DNA of 64,000 bases, taken from positions 434,001 to 498,000 of the forward strand of contig NZ_JAEVYN010000001.1 of the NCBI RefSeq assembly GCF_016807185.1, given 5' to 3'. Both the position numbers and the translations under genes were made by a program. Below, piece after piece: positions 44,702-53,546 of this stretch. Each line of letters starts with the position of its first letter. Position 1 is the stretch's first letter. This stretch comes from Leptolyngbya sp. Cla-17 (lineage in GTDB: Bacteria > Cyanobacteriota > Cyanobacteriia > Leptolyngbyales > Leptolyngbyaceae). The notes beneath the pieces were generated by a model that saw nothing but the letters and a program-made list of their open reading frames with translations, ran no database searches and was not told the origin of the DNA.

Positions 44702-45280
44702 CTAAGACTTTGTAGGACGACGGGGACGTTTCCAGGCTTTGCGTTCTGCTTTTTCGCGCTCGTAGGCAATTAGCTTGCCATAGTATTCATGCTTACTGAG
44801 ATCTATCGATAGAAATACATGCTTGCGATTATTGCCAAAACCCTTGCGCGTAAAGAAGTTGACGGCTGGAGCATTTTCTGGGTCAGTATCCATCATCATG
44901 AACCGGGCCCCATCATCAATCATCCGCTCGACTAGCCTATCTACCAATGTATCGGCAACGCCACGCCGCTGGAAGGCTGGGTTGACACCGAGCCAGAGAA
45001 TATAGCCATAGGCTAAAGAGGCTTTGGTGATAATGGTGCCGAGAATGAATCCCGCAAGCTGGTCTTGAATTTCGGCAACAAGGCAATATTCTGGATCGGT
45101 GTTGTATAGCCCAATCACTTCCCATTGATCCCAAGTGCGGTAAATGTAGGGATAAAGGTCGCTGGTAAATAGGGTGTCGCCCAGATGATAGACCGAGGCA
45201 ATATCGTCAATGTCCATGTCTCGCACTAGGCTGGATAACACTTCATAGTCTTTCGGTTTATCAGTAATGTCATTAGTCAT
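44702..45280 (-). CDS. GNAT-family N-acetyltransferase
   Basis: A 192-residue acetyltransferase. The acetyl-CoA-binding signature Q/RxxGxG/A is in VNPAFQRRGVADTLVDRLVE, preceded by the strand LAYGYILWLG and followed by DTDPENAPAVNFFTRKGFG. The C-terminus is strongly basic (KAERKAWKRPRRPTKS), suggesting nucleic-acid or ribosome proximity. The substrate is unknown; RimI-like protein acetylation is one option. It is tightly spaced between the nuclease gene and recJ. Confidence 0.88.
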   Translation of the reverse strand: MTNDITDKPKDYEVLSSLVRDMDIDDIASVYHLGDTLFTSDLYPYIYRTWDQWEVIGLYNTDPEYCLVAEIQDQLAGFILGTIITKASLAYGYILWLGVNPAFQRRGVADTLVDRLVERMIDDGARFMMMDTDPENAPAVNFFTRKGFGNNRKHVFLSIDLSKHEYYGKLIAYEREKAERKAWKRPRRPTKS

Positions 45281-45292
45281 AGAGTTTCATAT

Positions 45293-46168
45293 CTAAAGAG
45301 GAACTTCTTGAATCTTAGAAATCTCAAGTAGCGTCAGTGGGTCAGCAGGTTTGAGGGGTGACTGATCAGGCTGGGCGCGATGCCGCAAAGCGGATCTTTC
45401 AAGAGAATCGCCGCCGAAGCATCGCGGAAAAAAGTTACAGCGATCGCATTCTCGGTTTACAGGTCCCAACTGGGGGAGACTTTCTCCATCGGCATACTGG
45501 TTCAGCCAATCGGTCAACTGTTGCAAAATCTGTGTCAAATCTTGGTGAGTGTGATTGTGCTGAGTGCGATCGTAGGAAAACCGCAAACTTTGGGGCATAG
45601 CATCATCCTGGGTTCCTTGAAAAAACCAGTACACCATCGATAGTTGCTCAGGGTCATAGGGGCTGGTTTCGGCTAAACCGTAAAGATACAGCCGGGTTTG
45701 CCAATTTTCTGCCAGGTGGCGAGCATTTTGAGGGCGAGGATAGGTTTTCCAATCCAAAATTTTGGATTGGCGATCGCCCGATAGCAGCAAGTCATAGCGC
45801 ATCGTCAGCAGATAGCCTTGGGATTCTAAGGTGCGCTCATGTTCCGCTTGCTGAATCGAGGCGGAATCGCTATCTGGCAGTGCCAAAATTTCAGAGGAGG
45901 CTGCTTCAAAGGCTTTAAACCATTGATCAAGTTGAGGATCTGCTTGAGTTAGAGGCGCGATTGGCAATCCAAGCTGCCATTGTTGCAACAATAAATGAAA
46001 CTGTGCGCCCTGGGTTTGGCGTTCTTGCTGCTCAGTCGAGTTGGGAGAACTCAGTTGATCGAGAAAAGCATACTGAAATTTGCGTGGACAGGTAGCCAGC
46101 AGATTCAAATGTCCCTGAGATAATCGAATGGGAGACGATCCAAGTTGAGGAAACGTTGAGGGAATCAT
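45293..46168 (-). CDS. PD-(D/E)XK nuclease-family protein with probable Fe-S cluster
   Basis: A 291-residue RecB/Cas4-like nuclease. The active site is visible as Asp in MRYDLLLSGD and the DWK of ILDWKTYPRP. Four cysteines could hold a 4Fe-4S cluster: one in LATCPRKFQYAFL near the start, and CDRCNFFPRC near the end, as in AddB and Cas4. It overlaps the fibrillin gene by 4 bp (ATGA) and precedes the acetyltransferase by 12 bp. There is no CRISPR context; linkage to recJ suggests DNA repair. Confidence 0.85.
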   Translation of the reverse strand: MIPSTFPQLGSSPIRLSQGHLNLLATCPRKFQYAFLDQLSSPNSTEQQERQTQGAQFHLLLQQWQLGLPIAPLTQADPQLDQWFKAFEAASSEILALPDSDSASIQQAEHERTLESQGYLLTMRYDLLLSGDRQSKILDWKTYPRPQNARHLAENWQTRLYLYGLAETSPYDPEQLSMVYWFFQGTQDDAMPQSLRFSYDRTQHNHTHQDLTQILQQLTDWLNQYADGESLPQLGPVNRECDRCNFFPRCFGGDSLERSALRHRAQPDQSPLKPADPLTLLEISKIQEVPL

Positions 46169-46743
46169 TTTGTCAGCACAAATACACTGCCTTCGTTGCC
46201 CCGTCCAACGCGCAAATTCTCGTCTAAATAGGTGCTATCTAGCCAACCGCTTTGGTCGCGGTTGATGGTGAAATCGATCGCGGCAAACTTCTGCCCTGCT
46301 TCCATCTGTTGAATAAATGCGCTGGGCGACTGATATCCAATGAAGCGCTGCAATCCCAGTACTGATCGCTCAAATGTCACATCTACGCGCCGCTCAGAAA
46401 CGGGCTTAAATCGAGCCGACACGCTGACAATACCTTCTGCCCAAGGCACCCCAGCAACTTCCGCAATGTTATAGAGTCTGGCTTCCTTCACCCGAATGCA
46501 TTGATAAACCTGCCCTAGCTTAATCAGCGGGAATTGGTTGATGCCCAAAATCCCGCGACTGGTAGTGTAAAGTAGCCGCCAATCTCCATCTAAAAGAGCT
46601 GCGGCTTCCAGGGGACGAGGGGTAGGATTGCGATCTTCCAGTTGGGCAATGTTCGCCAAAATCGCTTGCTTTTGGGTTTCGGTCGCCAGCAAGCCTCGAT
46701 TAGTGCCCGCGATCGCATTTAGAAGTTCTAATTTACCAAGCAT
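46165..46743 (-). CDS. PAP/fibrillin-family protein
   Basis: A 192-residue protein from ATG 46743; the longer reading begins at TTG. A plastid-lipid-associated (fibrillin) lipocalin-like fold: LLATETQKQAILANIAQLE, DGDWRLLYTTSRGILGI, and a C-terminal LDSTYLDENLRVGRGNEGSV. Fibrillins bind lipids and quinones and associate with thylakoids and plastoglobules. The DNA-repair neighbours make its operon membership odd. Confidence 0.9.
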   Translation of the reverse strand: MLGKLELLNAIAGTNRGLLATETQKQAILANIAQLEDRNPTPRPLEAAALLDGDWRLLYTTSRGILGINQFPLIKLGQVYQCIRVKEARLYNIAEVAGVPWAEGIVSVSARFKPVSERRVDVTFERSVLGLQRFIGYQSPSAFIQQMEAGQKFAAIDFTINRDQSGWLDSTYLDENLRVGRGNEGSVFVLTK

Positions 46744-46954
46744 TTTGTAGGATTCCCATGATGGGGACAATAACCTTATGGAATACTGATAGATGGGACA
46801 AAATCTTGCAATTTCATTGAAGAGTGATACACTCTTGGTGTCTTTTTCGCATTGGCTTGCTGCCTTAAGCGAAAGAGAGCGAATTGGCTTGCTAGATTCA
46901 GTATCCTTGCAATCTTCAGTATACTGGCAGCTATTTTTTGGAACAAACGGGCGT

Positions 46955-47194
46955 ATGACTTACAATCCTTCTCTGCATGAAGAACCTCGGAGCCAACGGG
47001 CAAGGGTTCTACCTCAAAGACAATCTTCTTCAATTTTGGGCTGGTTGGAAGCAAGCGGTCGTCTGTTAGCTCGTGAAAGTACCGACTTCGACTACGGCGA
47101 TAACGAAGAAGAAATTAATGCCTTAATGGCAGGCGATGATAATACGAATGATTTTGATGATGATGACGACGAAGAGCTGGAATTAGAAGATTAA
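46955..47194 (+). CDS. DUF3134-type small acidic protein
   Basis: A 79-residue protein from ATG 46955 (MTYNPSLHEEPRSQRA); the upstream ORF part is not conserved-looking. The cyanobacterial signature QRQSSSILGWLEASGRLLARE is followed by an Asp/Glu-rich tail (DDNTNDFDDDDDEELELED). No function is known; the acidic tail suggests a binding partner that is basic. Confidence 0.8.
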   Translation: MTYNPSLHEEPRSQRARVLPQRQSSSILGWLEASGRLLARESTDFDYGDNEEEINALMAGDDNTNDFDDDDDEELELED

Positions 47195-47298
47195 TTCTTG
47201 AATCTAAATTTAAGTAATCTTTGGAAATGGTTGTGAGTTTTTGATCCCCCGAAGCAGCTAGCTATGCGGCTTTCGGTCTGGTCAAAGGGGTACGGTGT

Positions 47299-48411
47299 GT
47301 GGAGTGGAGTCAAACGCTTGTGGATGCCAAATTATTCTATAGACCGCTTTTTCGACTATCTGGAACGCTGTTGTTGGGAGTGCTAACAGTAAGCCTGAGT
47401 ATGGCGGCATTGTACTTAGACTGGACAGCAGGGCGATCGCCCTTTCAAATCCAGTCTCTGACATTGCCTTTGTGGATCTGTGCCTTAGCGACTGCAGCCC
47501 TTGGATTTTCTGCTGTGCCCATGCTACAGGCACTCAAAGCAGGGCAAAGCATTCGCGAAGATGGTCCCCAATCTCACTTGAAGAAAGCCGGAACCCCAAC
47601 GATGGGTGGCATTTTCTTTATTCCGGTAGCATTAATGGCTGCCCTTGCCTGGTCAAAGTTTTCACCCGCCGTGGTGGCAGTGGTGGCGCTGACGTTTTCC
47701 TACGCATTCATCGGCTGGCTGGATGATTGGCAAATCATTCGGCATAAGTCAAACAAAGGGATTTCTCCCCACATGAAGCTAGCTATGCAGATTGGCTTTG
47801 GTGGGGCGTTTTGTTTGTGGGCAGCGCTAACGCAATCCCCTAATATTGCCAATCTGACCCTACCGTTTGGCCATCTGCTGCCGCTGGGCTTGCTGATGTT
47901 TCCTTTGGGTTGGTTCGCCCTGGTTGCCGAAAGCAATGCCACCAACCTCACTGATGGATTAGATGGTTTGGCAGCAGGAACCGTGGCGATCGCCCTCTTA
48001 GCTTTGGGCGCACTTGTTTCTTCCACTCCCGACTTGATGGTATTTTGCGCTTGCCTCAGTGGCGCTTGTTTAGGCTTTTTAGCTCATAACCGAAATCCTG
48101 CCCGTGTTTTTATGGGCGATACAGGTTCTTTGGCGCTGGGTGGCGCGCTGGCAGCCGTGGCAATTCTAAGCGGCAATCTATTGGCGCTGTTGATTTTGGG
48201 TGGTTTGTTTCTGGTAGAAACCCTGTCGGTTATTGCCCAGGTGAGTTACTTCAAAGCGACAAAAGGACCCGATGGGATTGGCAAACGCTTATTCAAAATG
48301 TCGCCCTACCACAACCACTTAGAGCTTTCAGGTTGGGCTGAAACTCACATTGTCGGCGTGTTTTATCTGATGGGCGGATTGCTAGCGTGTCTAACGTTGA
48401 CAGTTTTTTAA
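47299..48411 (+). CDS. mraY: Phospho-N-acetylmuramoyl-pentapeptide-transferase MraY
   Basis: A 370-residue integral membrane enzyme with about ten helices that makes lipid I, the first membrane step of peptidoglycan synthesis. Signatures: KKAGTPTMGGIFFIP, GWLDDWQII (catalytic Asp pair), ATNLTDGLDGLAAG, GDTGSLALGG and the YHNHLELSGW loop. The start is GTG. No other mur genes are adjacent, as is common in cyanobacteria. Confidence 0.96.
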   Translation: MEWSQTLVDAKLFYRPLFRLSGTLLLGVLTVSLSMAALYLDWTAGRSPFQIQSLTLPLWICALATAALGFSAVPMLQALKAGQSIREDGPQSHLKKAGTPTMGGIFFIPVALMAALAWSKFSPAVVAVVALTFSYAFIGWLDDWQIIRHKSNKGISPHMKLAMQIGFGGAFCLWAALTQSPNIANLTLPFGHLLPLGLLMFPLGWFALVAESNATNLTDGLDGLAAGTVAIALLALGALVSSTPDLMVFCACLSGACLGFLAHNRNPARVFMGDTGSLALGGALAAVAILSGNLLALLILGGLFLVETLSVIAQVSYFKATKGPDGIGKRLFKMSPYHNHLELSGWAETHIVGVFYLMGGLLACLTLTVF

Positions 48412-48453
48412 CGATTTGGCTTCTCTTAAACTCGGGGAATGCACATTGATTTG

Positions 48454-48503
48454 AAGAAGGAGCGATTCCCATAGGGATCATTTCATGAATCGCGCTCCTT
48501 CTT
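48454..48503 (+). repeat. Palindromic repeat / possible terminator after mraY
   Basis: AAGAAGGAGCG (48454-48464) and CGCTCCTTCTT (48493-48503) pair over 11 bp, with inner ATTC/GAAT pairing and a 2-nt bulge. The core matches the repeat inside recJ at 26 of 32 bases. It may have been captured as a terminator for mraY. Confidence 0.65.
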
Positions 48504-48569
48504 GATTTAAAACATTCATCATCTCTAAATTCTGAGATCAAAATCTGTTATTATTGTTCTTCAATAGCT

Positions 48570-48661
48570 GGAGAGATGGCTGAGTGGTCGAAAGCGGCAG
48601 ACTGCTAATCTGTTGTACGAATCGTAAGACCGTACCGAGGGTTCGAATCCCTCTCTCTCCG
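48570..48661 (+). tRNA. tRNA-Ser (anticodon GCU)
   Basis: A 92-nt class II tRNA. The acceptor GGAGAGA pairs with TCTCTCC, discriminator G; a long variable arm follows the anticodon stem; the T loop is GGGTTCGAATCC. Anticodon GCT lies at 48604-48606. CCA is not encoded. Confidence 0.95.
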
Positions 48662-48830
48662 TTGATTAAATACATTTGAGTTTGTCAGGGCACCTACAAG
48701 AGATTGTCCTGACAAATTTTTTGTTCTGAAACGTCAAACCTCTTTTTGATTTTCTTAATAATTTTTTCAAAAATCATCCATTTATCGATATTCTGAATGG
48801 ACGTGGAACCATGAGGAATTTGACACTGCA

Positions 48831-50168
48831 ATGAGTAATTTGGCATCAACATATCGCTTCAACCTTCGGAAAGCCTTCGCTCTGGCAACGATAACTCTGG
48901 CTACTGGCATGATCACGGCTGCCTGCCAAGATCAAAATCCTCCCTCTGGATCGCAATCTGGCTCGACCACTACTCAATCCTCAGCAACCGGAGAGGCTCA
49001 AAGCTTAAAAATTGGCTCTTTGTTGCCTGCTACGGGTGATTTATCTTCAGTGGGGCAACCAATGTTGGCAGCGGTGCCTCTGCTGGTCGAAACCGTAAAC
49101 CAATGCGGCGGCGTGAACGGAGCAGCGATCACCCTCGTGCCAAACACCGATGACCAAACTGACCCCACCGCTGGAGCGGATGGCATGACCAAACTGGCAG
49201 AAGTGGATAAGGTAGCGGGGGTCGTAGGTTCCTTTGCTAGCAGTGTGTCTTCTGCCGCAACGCCGATCGCAGCTCGCAATAAAGTGATGCTAATCTCTCC
49301 TGGTAGCACTAGCCCCGTATTTACAGAGCGTGCTAAAAAGGGCGACTTTCAAGGGTTTTGGGCGCGTACAGCACCACCCGATACCTACCAAGCCCAAGCC
49401 CTGGCAAAATTGGCATTTGACAAAGGGATCAAAAAGGTTGCCACCGTGGTGATCAACAACGACTATGGCGTGGGATTTGAGAAGGAATTTGTTGTCTCAT
49501 TCAAAAAGTTGGGCGGCACGGTCACGAATGAAGCTAAGCCCACCCGCTACGATCCCAAAGCTACCACTTTTGAAACGGAAGTTCAGGCAGCATTTAGCGG
49601 TCAACCGGAAGCAGTCGTCGCGATCGCCTATGCCGAAACAGGCGCTTTACTCTTAAAAACCGCCTATGAGCAAGGCTTAAGCAAAGATGTACAGCTTTTG
49701 CTTGCCGATGGCTCCAAATCAGACTTGTTTCCTGGGCAAGTTGGTAAAACTAGTGATGGCAAATTTATTCTAGCGGGTGCTTTGGGCACTGTGCCCGGTG
49801 CCGATGGCAAAGCCCTCGATCAGTTCGTCAAGCTGTGGCAAGCAAAATTCACTAAACCTCCTGTACAGTATGCTGCCCACGCCTGGGACGCTGGAGCATT
49901 GCTAGCACTATCTGCTCAAGCTGCTAAAACCAATACCGGGGAAGCCATCAAAGGGAAATTGCGTGAGGTCGCCAATGCACCGGGTGTGGAAGTGTCTGAT
50001 GTCTGCAAAGGCTTGAAGCTACTGAAGGAAGGTAAAGATATTAACTATCAAGGGGCAAGCGGCAACGTAGATGTGGACGGAAATGGTGATGTCATTGGCG
50101 TATACGATGTGTGGAAGGTAGAAGCCGATGGCAAACTAACAACTGTGGGTAAGGTCAAGCCTCAGTAA
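48831..50168 (+). CDS. ABC transporter substrate-binding lipoprotein (amino-acid type)
   Basis: A 445-residue periplasmic binding lipoprotein of the Leu/Ile/Val-binding family. The lipobox MITAAC gives the lipidated Cys at about 32, followed by a Ser/Thr/Gln-rich tether. The two-lobed fold starts LKIGSLLPATGDLSSVGQPM, with GVVGSFASSVSSAATPIAA and PPVQYAAHAWDAGALLAL later. It resembles cyanobacterial NatB-type neutral amino acid receptors. No permease or ATPase genes are adjacent, so partners must be elsewhere. Confidence 0.9.
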   Translation: MSNLASTYRFNLRKAFALATITLATGMITAACQDQNPPSGSQSGSTTTQSSATGEAQSLKIGSLLPATGDLSSVGQPMLAAVPLLVETVNQCGGVNGAAITLVPNTDDQTDPTAGADGMTKLAEVDKVAGVVGSFASSVSSAATPIAARNKVMLISPGSTSPVFTERAKKGDFQGFWARTAPPDTYQAQALAKLAFDKGIKKVATVVINNDYGVGFEKEFVVSFKKLGGTVTNEAKPTRYDPKATTFETEVQAAFSGQPEAVVAIAYAETGALLLKTAYEQGLSKDVQLLLADGSKSDLFPGQVGKTSDGKFILAGALGTVPGADGKALDQFVKLWQAKFTKPPVQYAAHAWDAGALLALSAQAAKTNTGEAIKGKLREVANAPGVEVSDVCKGLKLLKEGKDINYQGASGNVDVDGNGDVIGVYDVWKVEADGKLTTVGKVKPQ

Positions 50169-50182
50169 GATGTTGAGCTAGC

Positions 50183-50944
50183 CTAGCGACCAAAGGTGTA
50201 GGCAATTCCAAATACTAAGCCGACATCTAGACCACCAGCAGGCGCGAAGTTAGCAGCGGCAGTTGCAGTCAGGCGATCTGTAATTGGAAAATCTAGTCCG
50301 CCTGTTACTATAAAATCAACTGCCTCATTCCGGGTTGAAATGGCAATTCCAGCACCAACATAGGGGTTAAACTGAATTGCCCCGGCGGACACAAGCGGAA
50401 AGTCGTAGGTGAGCGGCACAAGAAATGTAACTGCGTCTGTCACAAACATCGCTGGGCGAACAGAGGCAAAATCAGTTAGAGCAACTTTACTAAAAGCAGC
50501 AAAGCTCGTATTACCGATCGCCGTATCGCCTGTCACCCCAATGTTCACTCCCACTCCCACATAACTGCGTCCATTCAAGCTCAGTTTTCTGGGAGTCACC
50601 GCCGCCTGTTCTGTTGCAGGGGGCGTCTGAGTCAACGCAGGTGTCTGAGCAACCTCCAAGGATGATTGAGTGACGAGTGTTGTAGCAGAAGTTGAGGTCG
50701 TTCCGGGGACGGGAGTCAACAGTTCATTGGCACTAAAATTGTCGGACTCAAGCAGAGTTTCTGCCTGAGGCGCTACTGATGAATCTAACGGAGTGACATC
50801 GACAGTTAATGGGGAGATCTCACCGATTTCAGCGGGCGATGGATTAACAGGGTCGCTAGCGGATGCAGCCTGGGCAGATACTTGAAGGCAAAAGGTAGTT
50901 AAGGCAGTAAGTATAAGAATACGTTGAGCTAAGCAGAATCTCAC
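50183..50944 (-). CDS. Outer-membrane beta-barrel-like protein
   Basis: A 253-residue protein with a signal peptide (cleavage near SAQA). A Ser/Thr/Pro-rich region (about 30-118) is followed by alternating strands (YVGVGVNIGVTGD, QFNPYVGAGIAIS) ending YTFGR, consistent with a small barrel, although the very last residue is not aromatic. The start is GTG with GAGGAG 8 nt upstream. It converges with the binding lipoprotein gene. Function unknown. Confidence 0.65.
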   Translation of the reverse strand: MRFCLAQRILILTALTTFCLQVSAQAASASDPVNPSPAEIGEISPLTVDVTPLDSSVAPQAETLLESDNFSANELLTPVPGTTSTSATTLVTQSSLEVAQTPALTQTPPATEQAAVTPRKLSLNGRSYVGVGVNIGVTGDTAIGNTSFAAFSKVALTDFASVRPAMFVTDAVTFLVPLTYDFPLVSAGAIQFNPYVGAGIAISTRNEAVDFIVTGGLDFPITDRLTATAAANFAPAGGLDVGLVFGIAYTFGR

Positions 50945-51280
50945 GGTATGAACTCCTCAAATTTAAGGTAGGCAGAGCACGGACATAATGTTGATCTAGA
51001 AAGCTTAGGACAGTGCTGCTGGGGCAAGCCTGCAACAGCCTAGGTCAGCTTTCTAACAGTGGTTGATACACCCCCATGGCAACCACCGCAACCGGACAAA
51101 TGGGAATTTGTCTTTAGTTGAAATTGATAAATTTATCTCTAGAAAAAAACTAACCTTTATTCAAAGGTAAATTTAGCTTTACCAGGACACTTTATTAATC
51201 GGTTCTAGAATATTAGTTGAACCGAGGAAAGTTCACATCTGTCGCGAGAAGTAACGATCTCCGGCGTTTGCAAAAGCTGT
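50945..51280. other. Intergenic region with a nested hairpin (50998-51054)
   Basis: AGAAAGCT (50998-51005) pairs with AGCTTTCT (51047-51054), enclosing AGG/CCT and GCTG/CAGC pairs. It lies about 55 bp upstream of the barrel gene start, so could be a structured 5' leader or an upstream binding site. The rest of the 336-bp gap is featureless. Confidence 0.4.
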
Positions 51281-52225
51281 TTAGTTTGAGAGCGATCGCA
51301 TCGCTTCAGCGATCTGATGAGAGACAAACGGCAGGATAGACTCATTACTGCTATGTTGCTTGCCTTCGGTGAACACGACGAGCAGGTAAGGATTGAAGTC
51401 GGGCAGTTCAATGTAAGCGGCATCATGTCGAACGCGGCTCATCAGTCCAGCTTTAGAACAAACACACGCATTCAGCGGTAATCCACCCCCCAAGAAACCC
51501 GTCACTTGATTCTCCGGGTCGGCTAGTAGGTCTTCAGGTTGCAGCGATCGCCGAAGTAACGCCATCATTGACTGCGATCGCGCCGAAGAGACTGCCACTC
51601 CACCAACAATGCTGTGCAGCAAGCGTGCCGTGGCGATCGCGGTCAGCCAATTACGGTTTTCCATCATGTCGCCATAAAAAGCGCGTTCGCGCCCATAGGG
51701 ACCATCACACCAAGTTTTTTGGCAGACGTTGATGGTTTTCAATTCCTCCCAGCCAAAGGACTGAAAGTAGCGATTGATTAAATGGCGCTGCTGCTGCCAC
51801 GTTTCAAAGGGACCTGGTGCAAGCGCTGGTCCGCTGGTCGTTCCAGTCAACACATCTACAATCAAGCCGGTGGCATCGTTGCTGGAATCCACTATCATGT
51901 CCCGGATGGCGCGATCGAGTTCGGCTGAAGGTTGCGCCATGCCTCGTTCTAGCCATTCATGCATCGCCACTAGATAAAACAACTTGACCACACTGGCAGG
52001 ATAAATCGACTCCACGCCGCGATAGCTATAACCACGCGGCGAATATTTCCAAAACTCTTCCGGGGTGAGTGCACCGCCCGTATTGATCGGGGCAGGCAGG
52101 TCATACACCAGCCAAGTCAGAGCAATCTGGTTTTGCGCCAACGTTGAAAATGCTTCCCAGGTCGCGGCTAGGATGCGATCGCCGAGTTCTTCTAATTGGT
52201 CGTCTTTATGAAAAAACACGCTCAT
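51281..52225 (-). CDS. Serine hydrolase, class A beta-lactamase-like
   Basis: A 314-residue protein of the penicillin-binding/beta-lactamase fold. The nucleophile motif SxxK is in YPASVVKLFYLVAM, the SxN box is DSSNDATG, and the KTG box is KAG in CSKAGLMSRVRHD. There is no signal peptide, unlike secreted beta-lactamases, so a cytoplasmic or different hydrolase role is likely. The E166 loop is not evident. Confidence 0.82.
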   Translation of the reverse strand: MSVFFHKDDQLEELGDRILAATWEAFSTLAQNQIALTWLVYDLPAPINTGGALTPEEFWKYSPRGYSYRGVESIYPASVVKLFYLVAMHEWLERGMAQPSAELDRAIRDMIVDSSNDATGLIVDVLTGTTSGPALAPGPFETWQQQRHLINRYFQSFGWEELKTINVCQKTWCDGPYGRERAFYGDMMENRNWLTAIATARLLHSIVGGVAVSSARSQSMMALLRRSLQPEDLLADPENQVTGFLGGGLPLNACVCSKAGLMSRVRHDAAYIELPDFNPYLLVVFTEGKQHSSNESILPFVSHQIAEAMRSLSN

Positions 52226-52655
52226 TGCCCTGTCGTCTCAACATCATTTTGCAGAATTGATGGTGCGTTTCCCATCGATTTATCACACCCTTGTCTCTTA
52301 AACTCGCATTATCACACCCTTGTCTCTTAAACTCGCAGGAGAGACTTAACACTCTCAAGCCTAATTGCCTAGATCTAAAGAGCCTCTCTGCAACTATAGG
52401 TTAGCCTTGGCAGGCGGGACAGAGCAACGGGAGTTTATCCATGGTGAAACCACTCTAATCAACCAGAATAGCGCCCTGTAGACAACTGCCCTCTCAAAAT
52501 TAGGAGCACACTCAAGCAGCAAGTCGTGAGTTGAGGCTTCGACATCTGCAAAGCCAGCTTCTTGCAGCGGTGCTCAAGGACGAGAGCTGAGTCAAGACGA
52601 AGAATGCCAGTAGGTCAGCGGGATTTTCTACGCGATCGCATGTTTTCGTCCATTG
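52226..52655. other. Gene-free stretch with a 29-bp tandem repeat
   Basis: A 29-bp unit, TTATCACACCCTTGTCTCTT plus AAACTCGCA, occurs twice without interruption (52280-52308 and 52309-52337), just upstream of the serine hydrolase gene. The remaining 320 bp show no convincing gene. Confidence 0.75.
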
Positions 52656-53330
52656 TTATTCCTCTAGCCCAGGAGGCAATGGCTCTCCACAATGGTGATG
52701 CACCTCGACAATCCGGGCAAATAGCCAGGGGTAGGTTTGACGGTAATAGGGAATCCGTGCCAACGGACTTAGCAAGGCGGCGGCGGCAATATCTGCCACA
52801 CTGAACTGATTGTTTACTAAGTAGGACTGCTCGTGCCACCGATGCGCCAGTTCTGTTAAGGCGATATCTAAGCGTTTGGTCGCCAAATCTACAGCGGCTG
52901 CATCAATTCCATACTGCCATCGGACCACCTGAATGACTAACTGACTCGAAAGGGATGGGTCAAGCTGCTTGCCCTCGCGCGATCGAAACTGGTAGTAAAC
53001 AAACCGAGCCGCCACGCCAATGCTTTCATCTAGCCAGTCCTCCACCATACAGGCCTGGGATTGCAAGATTGGATCGGTTAGCTCATAAGATGGCTGTGGC
53101 TGATAGGTTTGCAAAAAGTGAAGGATTTGAGTAGAGTCTGCGATCGCCTCTGGTAATCCCTCCTGTTCAGGAAGCAGTACGGGCAGCGTCGTCAGCCCGG
53201 TTAATGGCTTCAATCGAAGGGCATGTAAACCCGGTGTCAGATTTTCTACGGTGTAGGCAATCTGCTTATAGCCCAGTGCCAATCGAGCTTTACGGCAATA
53301 GTGCGAAGTACTGAACTGAAGAAGCTTCAT
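52656..53330 (-). CDS. Glutathione S-transferase-family protein
   Basis: A 224-residue protein. The N-terminal thioredoxin-like domain has STSHYCRKARLAL, with Cys12 a candidate active residue, and TTLPVLL with the cis-Pro. An all-helical C-terminal domain ends with NNQFSVADIAAAALLSPLA (the conserved Asp N-cap). Substrate unknown; likely detoxification or redox. Cytoplasmic. Confidence 0.88.
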   Translation of the reverse strand: MKLLQFSTSHYCRKARLALGYKQIAYTVENLTPGLHALRLKPLTGLTTLPVLLPEQEGLPEAIADSTQILHFLQTYQPQPSYELTDPILQSQACMVEDWLDESIGVAARFVYYQFRSREGKQLDPSLSSQLVIQVVRWQYGIDAAAVDLATKRLDIALTELAHRWHEQSYLVNNQFSVADIAAAALLSPLARIPYYRQTYPWLFARIVEVHHHCGEPLPPGLEE

Positions 53331-53546
53331 AGGGTAAGCGTAAGCTAAAGGAAGAAGAGATTGGGGAACCCTTAAAGAAAAATCGCTCAGGGTTTACTGC
53401 CACTATTTAATTAGTTCAGGGTTTTAGCATGGATGGTTTGATAGCTTACACTACAAACTTTATCGAACATCATCCAGATGATGGAGAAGAGTTTCTATCT
53501 CAAGATAGAGTTTTTTCCAGATCAGCCTGCTTTTTAGAAAACAACT

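Noticed and set aside
45293..46168. Cas4
   Set aside because: It shares the PD-(D/E)XK core and cysteines but lies in an operon with recJ and a fibrillin, without a CRISPR array.
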